Below, piece after piece: positions 1 to 11,539 of a stretch of 64,000 nt of DNA; positions within the stretch are counted from its first letter, which is position 1, and every line of letters starts with the position of its first letter. The notes beneath the pieces were generated by a model, which was not told where the DNA came from, made no database searches, and saw only the letters and a program-made list of their open reading frames with translations. Source of the DNA: Oenanthe sinensis (lineage: Eukaryota > Streptophyta > Magnoliopsida > Apiales > Apiaceae); NCBI GenBank assembly GCA_028671895.1, contig JAPMAC010000207.1:8556001-8620000 (forward strand), read 5' to 3'. Position numbers and translations under genes: made by a program.

Positions 1-1
1 T

Positions 2-50
2 AGCTCTTTTGAACAAGAAAACAAATCGTAACAATTTGAGACTCATTCTT
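2..50 (+). repeat. Subunit C of the monomer
   Basis: This 49-bp subunit starts AGCTCTTTTGAACAAGAAAA and ends CTCATTCTT. Its first 27 bases match subunit B at about 20 positions and subunit A at about 18, so it is the most diverged of the three. It is also the most variable between monomers: its middle reads CAAATCGTAAC, CAATTAGTAAC, TACAATTCGTAAC, TAAATCGTAAC or CAAATCATAATAA in different units. These alternatives are the best markers for following monomer lineages through the array. Confidence 0.85.
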
Positions 51-90
51 TACTCGTTCGAACTTGGAAACAACTTGTAGCTTCATTGTT
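51..90 (+). repeat. Subunit A of the monomer
   Basis: This 40-bp subunit carries the palindrome GTTCGAAC near its start and ends in CTTCATTGTT or CTTCATTATT. Two main forms exist. Form I follows GAGGCTCATTCTT and reads CTTGGAAACAACTTGTAGC. Form II follows GAGACTCATTCTT and reads CTTGAAAATAACTTGTAAC, or CATGAAAATAACTTGTCAC. The preceding C tail and the A body usually change together, so they define two linked monomer classes. Its first 27 bases match subunit B at 25 positions. Confidence 0.85.
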
Positions 91-140
91 GACTCGTTTG
101 AACTTGGAAACAACTTGAAAACTCTTGTATGACCATTCTT
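91..140 (+). repeat. Subunit B of the monomer
   Basis: This 50-bp subunit starts GACTCGTTTGAAC, nearly identical to the head of A, but has a longer tail ending GACCATTCTT. Main tail forms are CTTGAAAACTCTTGTAGG, CTTGAAAACACTTGTAGG, CTTGTAAACTCTTCTAGG and CATGTAAACTCTTGTAGG. Forms with GGAAACAACTTGTA share 14 identical bases with subunit A, and this stretch appears to be the exchange point that made the enlarged units near 55.8-63.8 kb. Confidence 0.85.
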
Positions 141-3059
141 AGTTCTTTTCAACAAGAAAACAATTAGTAACAATTTGAGACTCATTCTTTACTCGTTCGA
201 ACGTGAAAATAACTTGTAACTTCATTATTGACTCGTTTGAACATGGAAACGACTTGTAAACTCTTCTAGGACCATTCTTAGCTCTTTTGAACAAGAAAAC
301 AAATCGTAACAATTTGAGGCTCATTCTTGACTCGTTCGAACTTGGAAACAACTTGTAGCTTCATTGTTGACTCGTTTGAACATGGAAACAACTTGAAAAC
401 TCTTGTATGACCATTCTTAGCTCTTTTGGAAAAGAAAACAATTAGTAACAATTTGAGACTCATTCTTTACTCGTTCGAACATGAAAATAACTTGTCACTT
501 CATTATTGACTCGTTTGAACACGGAAACAAATTGAAAAATCTTCTAGGACCATTCTTAGCTCTTTTGAACAAGAAAACAAATCGTAACAATTTGAGACTC
601 ATTCTTTACTCGTTCGAACTTGAAAATAACTTGTAACTTCATTATTGACTCGTTTGAACATGGAAACAACTTGTAAACTCTTCTAGGACCATTCTTAGCT
701 CTTTTGAACAAGAAAACAAATCGTAACAATTTGAGACTCATTCTTTACTCGTTCGAACTTGAAAATAACTTGTAACTTCATTATTGACTCGTTTAAACAT
801 GGAAACGACTTGTAAACTCTTCTAGGACCATTCTTAGCTCTTTTGAACAAGAAAACAAATCGTAACAATTTGAGGCTCATTCTTGACTCGTTCGAACTTG
901 GACACAACTTGTAGCTTCATTATTGACTCGTTTGAACATGGGAACAACTTGAAAACACTTGTAGGACCATTCTTAGCTCTTTTGAACAAGAAAACAAATC
1001 GTAACAATTTGAGGCTCATTCTTGACTCGTTCGAACTTGGAAACAACTTGTAGCTTCATTGTTGACTCGTTTGAACATGGAAACAACTTGAAAACACTTG
1101 TAGGACCATTCTTAGCTCTTTTGAACAAGAAAACAAATCGTAACAATTTGAGACTCATTCTTTACTCGTTCGAACTTGAAAATAACTTGTAACTTCATTA
1201 TTGACTCGTTTAAACATGGAAACGACTTGTAAACTCTTCTAGGACCATTCTTAGCTCTTTTGAACAAGAAAACAAATCGTAACAATTTGAGGCTCATTCT
1301 TGACTCGTTCGAACTTGGAAACAACTTGTAGCTTCATTATTGACTCGTTTGAACATGGGAACAACTTGAAAACACTTGTAGGACCATTCTTAGCTCTTTT
1401 GAATAAGAAAACAAATCGTAACAATTTGAGGCTCATTCTTGACTCGTTCGAACTTGGAAACAACTTGTAGCTTCATTGTTGACTCGTTTGAACATGGAAA
1501 CAACTTGAAAACACTTGTAGGACCATTCTTAGCTCTTTTGAACAGGAAAACAAATCGTAACAATTTGAGGCTCATTCTTGACTCGTTCGAACTAGGAAAC
1601 AACTTGTAGCTTCATTGTTGATTCGTTTAAACATGGAAACAACTTGTAAACTCTTGTAGGACCATTCTTAGCTCTTTTGAATAAGAATACAATTCGTAAC
1701 AATTTGAGGCTCATTCTTGACTCGTTCGAACTTGGAAACAACTTGTAGCTTCATTGTTAACTCGTTTGAACATGGAAACAACTTGAAAACTCTTGTAGGA
1801 CCATTCTTAGCTCTTTTGAACAAGAAAACAATATGTAACAATTTGAGACTCATTCTTGAATAGTTCGAACTTGAAAACAACTTGTAACTTCATTATTGAC
1901 TCGTTTGAACATGGAAACAACTTGTTAACTCTTCTAGGACCATTCTTAGCTCTTTTGAACAAGAAAACAATTAGTAACAATTTGAGACTCATTCTTTACT
2001 CGTTCGAACTTGAAAATAACTTGTAACTTCATTATTGACTCGTTTGAACATGGAAACAACTTGTAAACTCTTCTAGGACCATTCTTAGCTCTTTTGAACA
2101 AGAAAACAAATCGTAACAATTTGAGGCTCATTCTTGACTCGTTCAAACTTGGAAACAACTTGTAGCTTCATTGTTGACTCGTTTGAACATGGAAACAACT
2201 TGAAAACTCTTGTAGGACCATTCTTAGCTCTTTTGAACAAGAAAACAATTAGTAACAATTTGAGACTCATTCTTTACTCGTTCGAACTTGAAAAGAACTT
2301 GTAACTTCATTATTGACTCGTTTGAACATGGAAACAACATGTAAACTCTTGTAGGACCATTCTTAGCTCTTTTGAACAAGAAAATAAATCGTAACAATTT
2401 GAGGTTCATTCTTGACTCGTTCAAACTTAGAAACAACTTGTAGCTTCATTGTTGACTCGTTTGAACTTGGAAACAACTTGAAAACTCTTGTATGACCATT
2501 CTTAGTTCTTTTGAACAAGAAAACAATTAGTAACAATTTGAGACTCATTCTTTACTCGTTCGAACTTGAAAATAACTTGTAACTTCCTTATTGACTCGTT
2601 TGAACATGGAAACAACTTGTAAACTCTTCTAGGACCATTCTTAGCTCCTTTGAACAAGAAAATAAATCGTAACAATTTGAGGCTCATTCTTGACTCGTTC
2701 GAACTTGGAAACAACTTGTAGCTTCATTGTTGACTCGTTTGAACATGGAAAAAACTTGAAAACTCTTGTAGGACCATTCTTAGCTCTTTTGAACAAGAAA
2801 ACAATTAGTAACAATTTGAGACTCATTCTTTACTCGTTCGAGCATGAAAATAACTTGTCACTTCATTATTGACTCGTTTGAACATGGAAACAAATTGAAA
2901 ACTCTTCTAGGACCATTCTTAGCTCTTTTGAACAAGAAAACAAATCGTAACAATTTGAGACTCATTCTTTACTCGTTCGAACTTGGAAACAACTTGTAGC
3001 TTCATTGTTGACTCGTTTGAACTTGGAAACAACTTGAAAACTCTTGTATGACCATTCTT
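141..3059 (+). repeat. Left-domain HOR copy 1 (21 monomers, 2919 bp)
   Basis: This is the first of five successive versions of one higher-order repeat. It opens with a unit type followed closely by the marker CTCTTTTGGAAAAG (near 421). It closes with a conserved run of units: a CATGTAAACTCTTGTAGG unit, an AAAATAAATCG unit, a CTTCCTTATTGAC unit and a GGAAAAAACTTGAAAAC unit. The middle is expanded relative to later copies, with repeated units of the CACTTGTAGGACC type. The boundary is set by where the same unit order restarts at 3060. Confidence 0.75.
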
Positions 3060-6000
3060 AGTTCTTTTGAACAAGAAAACAATTAGTAACAATTTGAGAC
3101 TCATTCTTTACTCGTTCGAACTTGAAAATAACTTGTAACTTCATTATTGACTCGTTTGAACATAGAAACGACTTGTAAACTCTTCTAGGACAATTCTTAG
3201 CTCTTTTGAACAAGAAAACAAATCGTAACAATTTGAGGCTCATTCTTGACTCGTTCGAACTTGGAAACAACTTGTAGCTTCATTGTTGACTCGTTTGAAC
3301 ATGGAAACAACTTGAAAACTCTTGTATGACCATTCTTAGCTCTTTTGGAAAAGAAAACAATTAGTAACAATTTGAGACTCATTCTTTACTCGTTCGAACA
3401 TGAAAATAACTTGCCACTTCATTATTGACTCGTTTGAACACGGAAACAAATTGAAAACTCTTCTAGGACCATTCTTAGCTCTTTTGAACAAGAAAACAAA
3501 TCGTAACAATTTGAGACTCATTCTTTACTCGTTCGAACTTGAAAATAACTTGTAACTTCATTATTGACTCGTTTAAACATGGAAACGACTTGTAAACTCT
3601 TCTAGGACCATTCTTAGCTCTTTTGAACAAGAAAACAAATCGTAACAATTTGAGGCTCATTCTTGACTCGTTCGAACTTGGAAACAACTTGTAGCTTCAT
3701 TATTGACTCGTTTGAACATGGGAAGAACTTGAAAACACTTGTAGGACCATTCTTAGTTCTTTTGAACAAGAAAACAAATCGTAACAATTTGAGGCTCATT
3801 CTTGACTCGTTCGAACTTGGAAACAACTTGTAGCTTCATTGTTGACTCGTTTGAACATGGAAACAACTTGAAAACACTTGTAGAACCATTCTTAGCACTT
3901 TTGAACAGGAAAACAAATCGTAACAATTTGAGGCTCATTCTTGACTCGTTCGAACTAGGAAACAACTTGTAGCTTCATTGTTGATTCGTTTAAACATGGA
4001 AACAACTTGTAAACTCTTGTAGGACCATTCTTAGCTCTTTTGAATAAGAATACAATTCGTAACAATTTGAGGCTTATTCTTGACTCGTTAGAACTTGGAA
4101 ACAACTTGTAGCTTCATTGTTAACTCGTTTGAACATGGAAACAACTTGAAAACTCTTGTAGGACCATTCTTAGCTCTTTTGAACAAGAAAACAATTAGTA
4201 AACAATTTGAGACTCATTCTTTACTCGTTCGAACTTGAAAATAACTTGTAACTTCATTATTGACTCGTTTGAACATGGAAACAACATGTAAACTCTTGTA
4301 GGACCATTCTTAGCTCTTTTGAACAAGAAAATAAATCGTAACAATTTGAGGTTCATTCTTGACTCGTTCGAACTTGGAAACAACTTGTAGCTTCATTGTT
4401 GACTCGTTTGAACTTGGAAACAACTTGAAAACTCTTGTATGACCATTCTTAGTTCTTTTGAACAAGAAAACAATTAGTAACAATTTGAGACTCATTCTTT
4501 ACTCGTTCGAACTTGAAAATAACTTGTAACTTCCTTATTGACTCGTTTGAACATGGAAACAAATTGTAAACTCTTCTAGGACCATTCTTAGCTCTTTTGA
4601 ACAAGAAAACAAATCGTAACAATTTGAGGCTCATTCTTGACTCGTTCAAACTTGGAAACAACTTGTAGCTTCATTGTTGACTCGTTTGAACATGGAAAAA
4701 ACTTGAAAACTCTTGTAGGACCATTCTTAGCTCTTTTGAACAAGAAAACAATTAGTAACAATTTGAGACTCATTCTTTACTCGTTCGAACATGAAAATAA
4801 CTTGTCACTTCATTATTGACTCGTTTGAACATGGAAACAAATTGAAAACTCTTCTAGGACCATTCTTAGCTCTTTTGAACAAGAAAACAAATCGTAACAA
4901 TTTGAGACTCATTCTTTACTCGTTCGAACTTGGAAACAACTTGTAGCTTCATTGTTGACTCGTTTGAACATGGAAACAACTTGAAAACACTTGTAGAACC
5001 ATTCTTAGCACTTTTGAACAGGAAAACAAATCGTAACAATTTGAGGCTCATTCTTGACTCGTTCGAACTAGGAAACAACTTGTAGCTTCATTGTTGATTC
5101 GTTTAAACATGGAAACAACTTGTAAACTCTTGTAGGACCATTCTTAGCTCTTTTGAATAAGAATACAATTCGTAACAATTTGAGGCTCATTCTTTACTCG
5201 TTCGAACATGAAAATAACTTGTAACTTCATTATTGACTCGTTTGAACATGGAAACAACTTGTAAACTCTTCTAGGACCATTCTTAGCTCTTTTGAACAAG
5301 AAAACAATTAGTAACAATTTGAGACTCATTCTTTACTCGTTCGAACTTCAAAATAACTTGTAACTTCATTATTGACTTGTTTGAACATGGAAACAACTTG
5401 TAAACTCTTCTAGGACCATTCTTAGCTCTTTTGAACAAGAAAACAAATCGTAACAATTTGAGGCTCATTCTTGACTCGTTCAAACTTGGAAACAACTTGT
5501 AGCTTCATTGTTGACTCGTTTGAACATGGAAAAAACTTGAAAACTCTTGTAGGACCATTCTTAGCTCTTTTGAACAAGAAAACAATTAGTAACAATTTGA
5601 GACTCATTCTTTACTCGTTCGAACTTGAAAATAACTTGTAACTTCATTATTGACTCGTTTGAACATGGAAACAACATGTAAACTCTTGTAGGACCATTCT
5701 TAGCTCTTTTGAACAAGAAAATAAATCGTAACAATTTGAGGTTCATTCTTGACTCGTTCGAACTTGGAAACAACTTGTAGCTTCATTGTTGACTCGTTTG
5801 AACTTGGAAACAACTTGAAAACTCTTGTATGACCATTCTTAGTTCTTTTGAACAAGAAAACAATTAGTAACAATTTGAGACTCATTCTTTACTCGTTCGA
5901 ACTTGAAAATAACTTGTAACTTCCTTATTGACTCGTTTGAACATGGAAACAACTTGTAAACTCTTCTAGGACCATTCTTAACTCTTTTGAACAAGAAAAT

Positions 6001-6396
6001 AAATCGTAACAATTTGAGGCTCATTCTTGACTCGTTCGAACTTCGAAACAACTTGTAGCTTCATTGTTGACTCGTTTGAACATGGAAAAAACTTGAAAAC
6101 TCTTGTAGGACCATTCTTAGCTCTTTTGAACAAGAAAACAATTAGTAACAATTTGAGACTCATTCTTTACTCGTTCGAACATGAAAATAACTTGTCACTT
6201 CATTATTGACTCGTTTGAACATGGAAACAAATTGAAAACTCTTCTAGGACCATTCTTAGCTCTTTTGAACAAGAAAACAAATCGTAACAATTTGAGACTC
6301 ATTCTTTACTCGTTCGAACTTGGAAACAACTTGTAGCTTCATTGTTGACTCGTTTGAACTTGGAAACAACTTGAAAACTCTTGTATGACCATTCTT
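3060..6396 (+). repeat. Left-domain HOR copy 2 (24 monomers, 3337 bp)
   Basis: The same opening marker (GGAAAAG near 3348) and closing run occur as in the other copies, but the closing run is present twice (about 4197-4870 and 5563-6257, offset 1390 bp). This shows an internal 10-monomer duplication within the HOR. The length is 24 x 139 + 1: one extra A in the run near 4200 (GTAAACAATTTG) shifts the phase of everything to its right by one base. Confidence 0.72.
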
Positions 6397-9037
6397 AGTT
6401 CTTTTGAACAAGAAAACAATTAGTAACAATTTGAGACTCATTCTTTACTCGTTCGAACGTGAAAATAACTTGTAACTTCATTATTGACTCGTTTGAACAT
6501 GGAAACGACTTGTAAACTCTTCTAGGACCATTCTTAGCTCTTTTGAACAAGAAAACAAATCGTAACAATTTGAGGCTCATTCTTGACTCGTTCGAACTTG
6601 GAAACAACTTGTAGCTTCATTGTTGACTCGTTTGAACATGGAAACAACTTGAAAACTCTTGTATGACCATTCTTAGCTCTTTTGGAAAAGAAAACAATTA
6701 GTAACAATTTGAGACTCATTCTTTACTCGTTCGAACATAAAAATAACTTGTCACTTCATTATTGACTCGTTTGAACACGGAAACAAATTGAAAAATCTTC
6801 TAGGACCATTCTTAGCTCTTTTGAACAAGAAAACAAATCGTAACAATTTGAGACTCATTCTTTACTCGTTCGAACTTGAAAATAACTTGTAACTTCATTA
6901 TTGACTCGTTTGAACATGAAAACAACTTGTAAACTCTTCTAGGACCATTCTTAGCTCTTTTGAACAAGAAAACAAATCGTAACAATTTGAGACTCATTCT
7001 TTACTCGTTCGAACTTGAAAATAACTTGTAACTTCATTATTGACTCGTTTAAACATGGAAACGACTTGTAAACTCTTCTAGGACCATTCTTAGCTCTTTT
7101 GAACAAGAAAACAAATCGTAACAATTTGAGGCTCATTCTTGACTCGTTCGAACTTGGACACAACTTGTAGCTTCATTATTGACTCGTTTGAACATGGGAA
7201 CAACTTGAAAACACTTGTAGGACCATTCTTAGTTCTTTTGAACAAGAAAACAAATCGTAACAATTTGAGCTTCATTCTTGACTCGTTCGAACTTGGAAAC
7301 AACTTGTAGCCTCATTGTTGACTCGTTTGAACATGGAAACAACTTGAAAACACTTGTAGGACCATTCTTAGCTCTTTTGAACAGGAAAACAAATCGTAAC
7401 AATTTGAGGCTCATTCTTGACTCGTTCGAACTAGGAAACAACTTGTAGCTTCATTGTTGATTCGTTTAAACATGGAAACAACTTGTAAACTCTTGTAGGA
7501 CCATTCTTAGCTCTTTTGAATAAGAATACAATTCGTAACAATTTGAGGCTTATTCTTGACTCGTTAGAACATGGAAACAACTTGTAGCTTCATTGTTAAC
7601 TCGTTTGAACATGGAAACAACTTGAAAACTCTTGTAGGACCATTCTTAGCTCTTTTGAACAAGAAAAAAAATCGTAACAAATTGAGGCTCATTCTTGACT
7701 CGTTCGAACTTGGAAACAACTTGTAGCGTCATTATTGACTCGTTTGAACATGGAAACAACTTGAAAACTCTTGTAGGACCATTCTTAGCTCTTTTGAACA
7801 AGAAAACAATTAGTAACAATTTGAGACTCATTCTTTACTCGTTCGAACATGAAAATAACTTGTAACTTCATTATTGACTCGTTTGAACATGGAAACAACT
7901 TGTAAACTCTTCTAGGACCATTCTTAGCTCTTTTGAACAAGAAAACAATTAGTAACAATTTGAGACTCATTCTTTACTTTTTCGAACTTCAAAATAACTT
8001 GTAACTTCATTATTGACTCATTTGAACATGGAAACAACTTGTAAACTCTTCTAGGACCATTCTTAGCTCTTTTGAACAAGAAAACAACTCGTAACAATTT
8101 GAGGCTCATTCTTGACTCGTTCAAACTTGGAAACAACTTGTAGCTTCATTGTTGACTCGTTTGAACATGGAAACAACTTGAAAACTCTTGTAGGACCATT
8201 CTTAGCTCTTTTGAACAAGAAAACAATTAGTAACAATTTGAGACTCATTCTTTACTCGTTCGAACTTGAAAATAACTTGTAACTTCATTATTGACTCGTT
8301 TGAACATGGAAACAACATGTAAACTCTTGTAGGACCATTCTTAGCTCTTTTGAACAAGAAAATAAATCGTAACAATTTGAGGTTCATTCTTGACTCGTTC
8401 GAACTTGGAAATAACTTGTAGCTTCATTGTTGACTCGTTTGAACTTGGAAACAACTTGAAAACTCTTGTATGACCATTCTTAGTTCTTTTGAACAAGAAA
8501 ACAATTAGTAACAATTTGAGACTCATTCTTTACTCGTTCGAACTTGAAAATAACTTGTAACTTCCTTATTGACTCGTTTGAACATGGAAACAACTTGTAA
8601 ACTCTTCTAGGACCATTCTTAGCTCTTTTGAACAAGAAAATAAATCGTAACAATTTGAGGCTCATTCTTGACTCGTTCGAACTTCGAAACAACTTGTAGC
8701 TTCATTGTTGACTCGTTTGAACATGGAAAAAACTTGAAAACTCTTGTAGGAACATTCTTAGCTCTTTTGAACAAGAAAACAATTAGTAACAATTTGAGAC
8801 TCATTCTTTACTCGTTCGAACATGAAAATAACTTGTCACTTCATTATTGACTCGTTTGAACATGGAAACAAATTGAAAACTCTTCTAGGACCATTCTTAG
8901 CTCTTTTGAACAAGAAAACAAATCGTAACAATTTGAGACTCATTCTTTACTCGTTCGAACTTGGAAACAACTTGTAACTTCATTGTTGATTCGTTTGAAC
9001 TTGGAAACAACTTGAAAACTCTTGTATGACCATTCTT
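6397..9037 (+). repeat. Left-domain HOR copy 3 (19 monomers, 2641 bp)
   Basis: The unit order is the same as in copy 4, except that this copy has one additional monomer near 6953-7091. The GGAAAAG marker lies near 6684. The closing run (CATGTAAACTC, AAAATAAATCG, CTTCCTTATTG and GGAAAAAACTTG units) ends at about 9037. The unit-for-unit match to copy 4 was established from identical private variants at a constant offset of 2641 bp, and 2502 bp after the extra monomer. Confidence 0.8.
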
Positions 9038-11539
9038 AGTTCTTTTGAACAAGAAAACAATTAGTAACAATTTGAGACTCATTCTTTACTCGTTCGAACT
9101 TGAAAATAACTTGTAACTTCATTATTGACTCGTTTGAACATGGAAACGACTTGTAAACTCTTCTAGGACCATTCTTAGCTCTTTTGAACAAGAAAACAAA
9201 TCGTAACAATTTGAGGCTCATTCTTGACTCGTTCGAACTTGGAAACAACTTGTAGCTTCATTGTTGACTCGTTTGAACATGGAAACAACTTGAAAACTCT
9301 TGTATGACCATTCTTAGCTCTTTTGGAAAAGAAAACAATTAGTAACAATTTGAGACTCATTCTTTACTCGTTCGAACATGAAAATAACTTGTCACTTCAT
9401 TATTGACTCGTTTGAACACGGAAACAAATTGAAAAATCTTCTAGGACCATTCTTAGCTCTTTTGAACAAGAAAACAAATCGTAACAATTTGAGACTCATT
9501 CTTTACTCGTTCGAACTTGAAAATAACTTGTAACTTCATTATTGACTCGTTTGAACATGGAAACAACTTGTAAACTCTTCTAGGACCATTCTTAGCTCTT
9601 TTGAACAAGAAAACAATTAGTAACAATTTGAGACTCATTCTTTACTCGTTCGAACTTGGACACAACTTGTAGCTTCATTATTGACTCGTTTGAACATGGG
9701 AACAACTTGAAAACACTTGTAGGACCATTCTTAGTTCTTTTGAACAAGAAAACAAATCGTAACAATTTGAGGTTCATTCTTGACTCGTTCGAACTTGGAA
9801 ACAACTTGTAGCTTCATTGTTGACTCGTTTGAACATGGAAACAACTTGAAAACACTTGTAGGACCATTCTTAGCTCTTTTGAACAGGAAAACAAATCGTA
9901 ACAATTTGAGGCTCATTCTTGACTCGTTCGAACTAGGAAACAACTTGTAGCTTCATTGTTGATTCGTTTAAACATGGAAACAACTTGTAAACTCTTGTAG
10001 GACCATTCATAGCTCTTTTGAATAAGAATACAATTCGTAACAATTTGAGGCTTATTCTTGACTCGTTAGAACTTGGAAACAACTTGTAGCTTCATTGTTA
10101 ACTCGTTTGAACATGGAAACAACTTGAAAACTCTTGTAGGACCATTCTTAGCTCTTTTGAACAAGAAAAAAAATCGTAACAATTTGAGGCTCATTCTTGA
10201 CTCGTTCGAACTTGGAAACAACTTGTAGCGTCATTGTTGACTCGTTTGAACATGGAAACAACTTGAAAACTCTTGTAGGACCATTCTTAGCTCTTTTGAA
10301 CAAGAAAACAATTAGTAACAATTTGAGACTCATTCTTTACTCGTTCGAACATGAAAATAACTTGTAACTTCATTATTGACTCGTTTGAACATGGAAACAA
10401 CTTGTAAACTCTTCTAGGACCATTCTTAGCTCTTTTGAACAAGAAAACAATTAGTAACAATTTGAGACTCATTCTTTACTCGTTCGAACTTCAAAATAAC
10501 TTGTAACTTCATTATTGACTCGTTTGAACATGGAAACAACTTGTAAACTCTTCTAGGACCATTCTTAGCTCTTTTGAACAAGAAAACAAAACGTAACAAT
10601 TTGAGGCTCATTCTTGACTCGTTCAAACTTGGAAACAACTTGTAGCTTCATTGTTGACTCGTTTGAACATGGAAACAACTTGAAAACTCTTGTAGGACCA
10701 TTCTTAGTTTTTTTGAACAAGAAAACAATTAGTAACAATTTGAGACTCATTCTTTACTCGTTCGAACTTGAAAATAACTTGTAACTTCATTATTGACTCG
10801 TTTGAACATGGAAACAACATGTAAACTCTTGTAGGACCATTCTTAGCTCTTTTGAACAAGAAAATAAATCGTAACAATTTGAGGTTCATTCTTGACTCGT
10901 TCGAACTTGGAAACAACTTGTAGCTTCATTGTTGACTCGTTTGAACTTGGAAACAACTTGAAAACTCTTATATGACCATTCTTAGTTCTTTTGAACAAGA
11001 AAACAATTAGTAATAATTTGAGACTCATTCTTTACTCGTTCGAACTTGAAAATAACTTGTAACTTCCTTATTGACTCGTTTGAACATGGAAACAACTTGT
11101 AAACTCTTCTAGGACCATTCTTAGCTCTTTTGAACAAGAAAATAAATCGTAACAATTTGAGGCTCATTCTTGACTCGTTCGAACTTCGAAACAACTTGTA
11201 GTTTCATTGTTGACTCGTTTGAACATGGAAAAAACTTGAAAACTCTTGTAGGACCATTCTTAGCTCTTTTGAACAAGAAAACAATTAGTAACAATTTGAG
11301 ACTCATTCTTTACTCGTTCGAACATGAAAATAACTTGTCACTTCATTATTGACTCGTTTGAACATGGAAACAAATTGAAAACTCTTCTAGGACCATTCTT
11401 AGCTCTTTTGAACAAGAAAACAAATCGTAACAATTTGAGACTCATTCTTTACTCGTTCGAACTTGGAAACAACTTGTAGCTTCATTGTTGACTCGTTTGA
11501 ACTTGGAAACAACTTGAAAACTCTTGTATGACCATTCTT
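9038..11539 (+). repeat. Left-domain HOR copy 4 (18 monomers, 2502 bp)
   Basis: This is the cleanest 18-mer version. Its length is exactly 18 x 139. Relative to copy 3, one monomer is missing: the unit at 9594 fuses the left part of one copy-3 unit with the right part of the next, as expected from an exchange between adjacent monomers. The GGAAAAG marker lies near 9325. Confidence 0.8.

Larger units (their letters stand above)
2..140 (+). repeat. Reference 139-bp monomer (order C-A-B)
   Basis: This is the first complete unit and is used here to fix the phase. It consists of subunit C (49 bp), A (40 bp) and B (50 bp). The next unit starts at 141 and the one after at 280. The start is a convention: a tandem repeat has no natural beginning, and I chose the AGCTCTTTT/AGTTCTTTT block because it is easy to find. 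Each monomer typically has four CpG sites: two in A (CTCGTTCG), one in B (CTCGTTTG) and one in C (ATCGTAAC). At 139 bp the unit is close to the length of DNA wrapped by one nucleosome, a common feature of centromeric satellites, but that is context and not proof of function. Confidence 0.95.

Noticed and set aside
51..70. tRNA gene remnant suggested by TAGCTC and GTTCGAA
   Set aside because: No cloverleaf pairing (acceptor, anticodon and T stems) can be made around these blocks, and the similar heads of the three subunits explain the sequence. The promoter-like reading is kept only as a weak finding.
51..90. CENP-B box in subunit A around TTCGAAC
   Set aside because: The pattern TTCGNNNNANNCGGG fails: after TTCG the A and the CGGG block are missing (TTCGAACTTGGAAAC or TTCGAACATGAAAAT).
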